Assembly (NCBI RefSeq): GCF_025699255.1
Contig: NZ_JAILWA010000003.1
Coordinates: forward strand, 124,001-188,000
Direction of reading: 5' to 3'
Origin: Nitrosopumilus sp.
Lineage (GTDB): Archaea > Thermoproteota > Nitrososphaeria > Nitrososphaerales > Nitrosopumilaceae
DNA length: 64,000 nt
In this document: positions 59,811 to 64,000 of the stretch, one piece after another
Numbering within the stretch: the stretch's first letter is position 1
Layout: the number at the start of each line of letters is the position of its first letter
The notes under the pieces: generated by a model
The model's database searches: none
What the model saw: only the letters and a program-made list of their open reading frames with translations
What the model was told of the DNA's origin: nothing
Translations under genes and position numbers: made by a program

Positions 59811-60755
59811 TTGAACTGCTGCGTGAATACTCAAACCAAGATGGCAATTGTGGCAATAGTAATAGTGATTCCATTAGCATCTGTATTCGTTTATGGAACA
59901 AATGCTAGTCAACAATTTGCAAGTAATGATAATTCTAAACTTGTTGTAATCTCATCATTTAATCCTCTTCATGAGTTTTCACAAATAGTAGGTCAAGAGA
60001 AAATTGATGCCACATTATTGGTTCCTGTTGGTGTTGAACCTCATGATTGGGAACCGACAATCAAAGATGTGCAGCAAATGCAAAAATCTAATTTAATTGT
60101 AATTAATGGAATAGGTTTTGAAAATTGGGTTGATAATTTAATTGAAAATGAATATGCTGGAATCATCGTTGATACTAGCAAAGGAATATTGGTAACAAAA
60201 TCAATAGTTGAGGAACATGGAGATGAGGAACACGATGTTCACCAACATCTAGAAGGAGATCCACATATTTGGCTAAACCCAGTGTTTGCAATTAAACAGG
60301 TTGAAAATATTGCATTAGCATTTTCTAATTCAGATCCTGAAAATAGGGAATTCTATATGACAAATGCTGTAAAATATAATAAAGAATTGCATGAACTTGA
60401 TTCAAAAATTAGAGATGAATTATCTACATGTAATCAAGATTTCATTGCATTTCATGATGCTTTTTCATATTTTGCAGAAGAATATAATTTGAATCAGCAT
60501 ACTATCATCCAAACGACTAATTCTCACGGAGAAGTAACTGCACAAACACTAGAGAATGTAATTTCCAAAGCTAGAGAACTTAACATTAAAGTAATTTTTA
60601 GTGAAGAAACAGTTAACAGAAAAACTTCACAAATAATTGCAAATGAAATTGGAGGAAAAGTTTTGGTTCTCTCACCCCTTGAAACTGCATCTGATGATAA
60701 TTATATTTCAAAAATGACTCAAAATCTTGAAAATCTCAAGGAGGCACTATGTTGA
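59811..60755 (+). CDS. znuA: zinc/manganese-type ABC substrate-binding protein
   Basis: Extracytoplasmic metal-binding protein with N-terminal anchor/signal (about 11-30). The 314-aa protein has H78 in PVGVEPHDWEP, a His-rich loop EEHGDEEHDVHQH (about 134-146) and H152 in GDPHIWLNP. The later FIAFHDAFSYFAEEY His and SEETV acidic residue match the four-ligand metal site of the A-1 cluster. The start is uncertain: TTG 59811, GTG 59823 or ATG 59841. The His loop is typical of zinc-binding ZnuA. It overlaps the ATPase gene by 7 nt. Confidence 0.88.
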   Translation: MNCCVNTQTKMAIVAIVIVIPLASVFVYGTNASQQFASNDNSKLVVISSFNPLHEFSQIVGQEKIDATLLVPVGVEPHDWEPTIKDVQQMQKSNLIVINGIGFENWVDNLIENEYAGIIVDTSKGILVTKSIVEEHGDEEHDVHQHLEGDPHIWLNPVFAIKQVENIALAFSNSDPENREFYMTNAVKYNKELHELDSKIRDELSTCNQDFIAFHDAFSYFAEEYNLNQHTIIQTTNSHGEVTAQTLENVISKARELNIKVIFSEETVNRKTSQIIANEIGGKVLVLSPLETASDDNYISKMTQNLENLKEALC

Positions 60756-61471
60756 AAGTAGTAGAAATCAAAAACTTGACGGTTCACTACCCTGATGTAA
60801 AAGCACTTGATGATGTTAGCCTAGTTGTAAATCAAGGTGATTTTCTAGGCATAATTGGACCTAATGGTGCAGGAAAATCTACACTTTTTTCATCAATGCT
60901 AGGCCTAAATACAAAATACAAAGGCACAATCAAATTTTTTGATCAAGATATAAAAAAATCAAAAAATTATCTGAAAGAACTTGGATACGTACCACAAAAA
61001 CCAATCTTTGAAAAAAATTTCCCAGTAACGGTAAACGATGTAGTCCGAATGGGATTAAGAAATGAATTAGATGAAAATAAAATTGATGAGATTTTACAAC
61101 AACTATGGATACACGAATTACGCAATAGAAGAATTGGAGAGTTGTCTGGCGGTCAACAACAACGTGTTTTCATTGCAAAAGCTCTTGTAAATAATCCAAA
61201 AATTTTGATCCTGGATGAACCAGTTACTGGAATTGATCAACAAAGTATTGAATTGTTTTACAGTATTCTTCGTGAATTAAATTCCAAACAAAAAATTACT
61301 ATTATTTGGTCCTCTCATGATTTAGATGCTGTAAATAAACTCGCAAATCATGTTGCATGTTTGAATAGAACTTTATTCTTTCATGGAGAGTCTGAAGAAT
61401 TCTTTTCTGATGATGAATTAGTAAAACAATATTCTGAAGCTTCGATGCAGGAACACATGCATCATCATTAA
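60749..61471 (+). CDS. znuC: metal ABC transporter ATP-binding protein
   Basis: ATPase of the metal importer. The 240-aa product has Walker A GPNGAGKST, then ELGYVPQKP, the signature RRIGELSGGQQQRVFIAK and Walker B ILILDEPVTGID, followed by the H-loop SSHD. Its C-terminus ends in HMHHH, which may bind metal as well. ATG at 60749 overlaps the ZnuA gene; it is followed after 2 nt by the permease gene. ZnuC type is inferred from the neighbours. Confidence 0.92.
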   Translation: MLKVVEIKNLTVHYPDVKALDDVSLVVNQGDFLGIIGPNGAGKSTLFSSMLGLNTKYKGTIKFFDQDIKKSKNYLKELGYVPQKPIFEKNFPVTVNDVVRMGLRNELDENKIDEILQQLWIHELRNRRIGELSGGQQQRVFIAKALVNNPKILILDEPVTGIDQQSIELFYSILRELNSKQKITIIWSSHDLDAVNKLANHVACLNRTLFFHGESEEFFSDDELVKQYSEASMQEHMHHH

Positions 61472-61473
61472 TC

Positions 61474-62292
61474 ATGTCTTTTGAAATTCTCACTTTTAGT
61501 TTTATGCACAGAGCATTAATTTCTGGTATTGCAATAGCAATCCTTTGTTCTGTAGTTGGATTGTTCTTAGTTTTACGACGATATTCATTGTTTGGTGATG
61601 CAATTGCACATTCATCATTTGGTGGAATTGCATTAGGATTACTTGCAGGTGTTTATCCACTATGGACAGCATATGGAGTTTCTATTGCTAGTGCACTAAT
61701 TATTACAAAAATCAAAGACCGATACAACATATCTGGAGATGCATCAATTGCAGTTTTATTGTCTTCAGGCATAGCAGTTGGGCTTGTAATTATTGGACTA
61801 TCTGGAGGTTTTACAATAGATATCTTTAGTTTTCTATTCGGAAGTATTCTTCTTGTTAGTGTTGATGATACTGTTCTAATCTTAGCTTTGACCGGAATTA
61901 TTCTAATTGTAATTTTAAGTCTCTATAGACAAATTCTATATTCTACATTTAACGAAGAGCAAGCTAAAGTTAGTGGAATTCCTGTAGAAAAAATAAATTA
62001 TTTGATAGTGTTTATGGCCGGAATTACTGTCGTCACATCAATTCAATTAGTAGGTGTGTTGTTAATCTCTGCTCTGTTTGTAATTCCAAATGTAACTGCA
62101 ATTATGTATGGAAAAGGATTCAAACAAACTGCAATAATATCGATGAGCTTTTCAATCTTTTCAGTTGTTTCAGGAATTTTAATTTCCTATATTTTTGATA
62201 TTACTCCTGCAGGAACAATTGTTTTGATGGCAATAGGTCTGCTTGCAGGAACAATGGGAATAAAGTCTGCGGGATTGTTATCTAAGAATTAA
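61474..62292 (+). CDS. znuB: metal ABC transporter permease
   Basis: The 272-aa integral membrane protein has 8-9 helices and the ABC-3 family segments ALISGIAIAILCSVVGLFLVLRRYSLFGDAIAHSSFGGIALG and VGVLLISALFVIPNVTA (quoted in part). It forms the channel for the ZnuAC-type metal importer. It is the last gene of the three-gene operon and overlaps the 3' end of the convergent beta-propeller gene by 11 nt. Confidence 0.93.
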   Translation: MSFEILTFSFMHRALISGIAIAILCSVVGLFLVLRRYSLFGDAIAHSSFGGIALGLLAGVYPLWTAYGVSIASALIITKIKDRYNISGDASIAVLLSSGIAVGLVIIGLSGGFTIDIFSFLFGSILLVSVDDTVLILALTGIILIVILSLYRQILYSTFNEEQAKVSGIPVEKINYLIVFMAGITVVTSIQLVGVLLISALFVIPNVTAIMYGKGFKQTAIISMSFSIFSVVSGILISYIFDITPAGTIVLMAIGLLAGTMGIKSAGLLSKN

Positions 62293-64000
62293 TCAAAGAA
62301 TTTAATCTTCTTTTATCTTTGATGCTTTTGACATAAAATAACGAGGTTGCAATTATTCCTAAAGCAATTAGTGGCGATGCAATTTCTGTGTATTTGATTT
62401 CTACTTTCTTTGTTTCTTGAATTTGTGATACACTTACTGGAATTTCTGTTATCTTTACTGTTCCAATTTTATTTGATTGTTGTTCAACAAACCAAACATT
62501 GTCATTTTCATCTGAAGTCATAAATTGTACAAATGAAGTTTCAGTTGGAATTGGAATCTCTATCAAGTCATTATTATCAGGATCATAAGCTCCTAGATTG
62601 TCTACCGTATGTTGTGCAAACCAAATATTCCCATATCTGTCAAAAGTCATACCAAATGGTAGTGCTTCTTCATCAGGTACAGTTACTTTACTAAATGTCT
62701 CTAAAACTGGATTGAATTTAGTGATAGCCAAGCCTGTATGCTCTGCAATCCAGAGATTTCCGTCATCATCAAACATCAAAGCTTCTGGTCCCTGCAAAAT
62801 TGTATCAGTAGAGATTTGAGTTAATTTGTTATTTTGTGGATCTATGAATCCTATTTTTCCAACTCCTGTTGCTGAATACCACACTTTTCCATCTTGATCA
62901 ATTTCTAATGCAAATGGTAAAGATTGCTTGTCTGGTAGTACAATCTCTTCGAAAGTGTCTTTTTCTGGCTGATATTTTATAATCCTGTCTTTGTTAACTA
63001 CTGTAATCCAAATATTGTCATCAAAGTCTGCTTTGATAAATAATGGTGTATTTTCTGAAATTACTGGATCTAGTTTTGGAAGAGTTTTGAGTGTGATTGC
63101 TTTAGTCTCAATATTGATATATCCAATTTGGTTTCTTGGTGTGTCAGTAAACCAAATGTTTCCTTTGTTATCTTTAGTTAGAAAAGTTGTAACTAAACCA
63201 TCAAATGAATAGGAAGTAAATGTATTTGATTCAAGCGAAAATTCCCATAATCTGGGAGCAGAAGCATCACTAATCCATAAAGAATTTTTTCCATCATATA
63301 CTGCATACAATGGTTTTGCATCTTCAGGAAGATCATATTCTATAATTTCTGTTTGAATATCTGACAGTCTGGGTTTTACAAGTAAATTCAACATTATTGA
63401 TTCATTTGCATTCTCAGTTCTTTTAGCTTCTATCTCAATTAACCATTCTCCTGAGAAACCAAATGTTAGTTCTCCTTTGAATTGAATTGGATCTGAGAGA
63501 TTTTTAACTGACATTGGAACCTCGATTGGAGAAATATTTTTTGATGGATTAGATATTTTTACATGAATTTCATCTGAATCATAAAGTTGAGTTCCTTCAA
63601 AATCACTTACTTTGACAAGAATAGTGTTTGTTCCACTAGTAAATGGTGAAATATCAATATCGAATTTTGCACTTTCTGAAAATTCAATTGTTTTGAATCC
63701 ATAGACAATCTCTTGAGCATCAACTTTTTGGATTTCACCTGCAGGCAACGTTCCATTTGTCAGTAATGCTACAACTCCTAAAAGAATTATTCCTAATGCA
63801 GCATCAAACTTTAATGATTTTTTCAGTTTTTTGAACACCAAAATCTTTCCTGATGAAAAATTACTTTCTGCATTTTTTTGCACTCTTAACTGGAAATATC
63901 CTCCCAAGCCTACCATAATTACTGCAATTGCAATTTTGAGTATGATTAACTGGCCAAATACTGATTCAGTGATTAGTCCAACATCAGTTTCTAAGAACCA
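62282..64000 (-). CDS. CopD-type membrane domain fused to a Vgb-like beta-propeller (partial, N-terminus outside window)
   Basis: No stop codon is found upstream to the right edge, so the gene is cut by the window; ATG 63916 is internal. The visible part starts with LITESVFGQLIILKIAIAVIMVG and a second helix (AALGIILLGVVALLTNG), matching the end of a CopD copper domain. A YcnJ/CopC-like beta region follows (about 65-185 counting from the ATG). About six or seven NxWF/xWI blade repeats then form a virginiamycin B-lyase-like propeller. A final helix (about 515-535) is followed by a basic tail. It probably links copper handling to surface sensing; this is inference. Confidence 0.82.
   Translation of the reverse strand, partial: WFLETDVGLITESVFGQLIILKIAIAVIMVGLGGYFQLRVQKNAESNFSSGKILVFKKLKKSLKFDAALGIILLGVVALLTNGTLPAGEIQKVDAQEIVYGFKTIEFSESAKFDIDISPFTSGTNTILVKVSDFEGTQLYDSDEIHVKISNPSKNISPIEVPMSVKNLSDPIQFKGELTFGFSGEWLIEIEAKRTENANESIMLNLLVKPRLSDIQTEIIEYDLPEDAKPLYAVYDGKNSLWISDASAPRLWEFSLESNTFTSYSFDGLVTTFLTKDNKGNIWFTDTPRNQIGYINIETKAITLKTLPKLDPVISENTPLFIKADFDDNIWITVVNKDRIIKYQPEKDTFEEIVLPDKQSLPFALEIDQDGKVWYSATGVGKIGFIDPQNNKLTQISTDTILQGPEALMFDDDGNLWIAEHTGLAITKFNPVLETFSKVTVPDEEALPFGMTFDRYGNIWFAQHTVDNLGAYDPDNNDLIEIPIPTETSFVQFMTSDENDNVWFVEQQSNKIGTVKITEIPVSVSQIQETKKVEIKYTEIASPLIALGIIATSLFYVKSIKDKRRLNSLINS

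Overview
The window looks like a chromosomal segment of a marine-type ammonia-oxidising archaeon (Thaumarchaeota/Nitrososphaerota, Nitrosopumilus/Nitrosarchaeum-like). The evidence is strong A+T richness, dense short-spaced genes with many TTG starts, and short or absent leaders with TATA boxes about 20-30 nt before the start codon. Archaeal hallmark genes are present: glycerol-1-phosphate dehydrogenase, proteasome beta, aCPSF1, archaeal CoA synthesis through pantoate kinase, and an A/V-type ATP synthase. There is also an Amt ammonium transporter and a PEFG C-terminal sorting signal. I see no rRNA, CRISPR array, transposase or prophage; it reads as core genome.

Region 1-12.7 kb: end of an unidentified gene, cobJ, tyrS, a DegT-type aminotransferase overlapping an MtrA-like corrinoid-protein homologue, nucleotide and sugar enzymes, several tiny zinc-ribbon proteins, a cyclophilin and secreted proteins. 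Two tRNA genes flank bluB (lower-ligand synthesis for B12). One of them, tRNA-Arg(CCT), carries an 18-nt insertion in its D-loop. Region 12.7-24.3 kb: CopD-like membrane protein, rtcA, NMN adenylyltransferase, class V aminotransferase, FKBP, egsA, psmB, aCPSF1, sepF, a PP-loop thiolase, an M24 peptidase and a methyltransferase.

Region 24.3-28.3 kb: an overlapping minus-strand operon, pantoate kinase - phosphopantothenate synthetase - panB - coaBC - 48-aa ORF, covering the archaeal route to 4'-phosphopantetheine. Region 28.3-41.1 kb: PhoU-like regulator, Nudix, Lrp-like regulator, a MacB-type ABC export operon whose ATPase lacks any ATG/GTG/TTG start before its Walker A motif, UbiB-like kinase, Hsp20, tmk - HD hydrolase - pyrH, and small membrane peptides. 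Region 41.1-48.7 kb: Cas4-like Fe-S protein, ATPase subunit C, a regulator divergent from amt, a sulfurtransferase, and an Lrp-GAF regulator divergent from a zinc-ribbon/secreted-protein pair, with a perfect dyad between them.

Region 48.7-55.8 kb: ATP synthase subunit I facing away from E-A-B-D, a 43-aa ORF, then K with its own promoter. Region 55.8-64 kb: head-to-head pyrI/pyrB, a LON-domain protein coupled to a PEFG-anchored protein, a NikR-like regulator divergent from a ZnuABC-type metal importer with a perfect 15-nt palindrome between them, and a CopD/beta-propeller protein running off the right edge.

Small genes I add by direct reading: 7560-7715, 10103-10222, 24358-24504, 34501-34569, 40996-41106, 47566-47691, 48515-48679 and 55277-55408. 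The ABC ATPase is extended upstream to a CTG at 32048. All functional names rest on motif recognition from the translated sequence, not on database searches.
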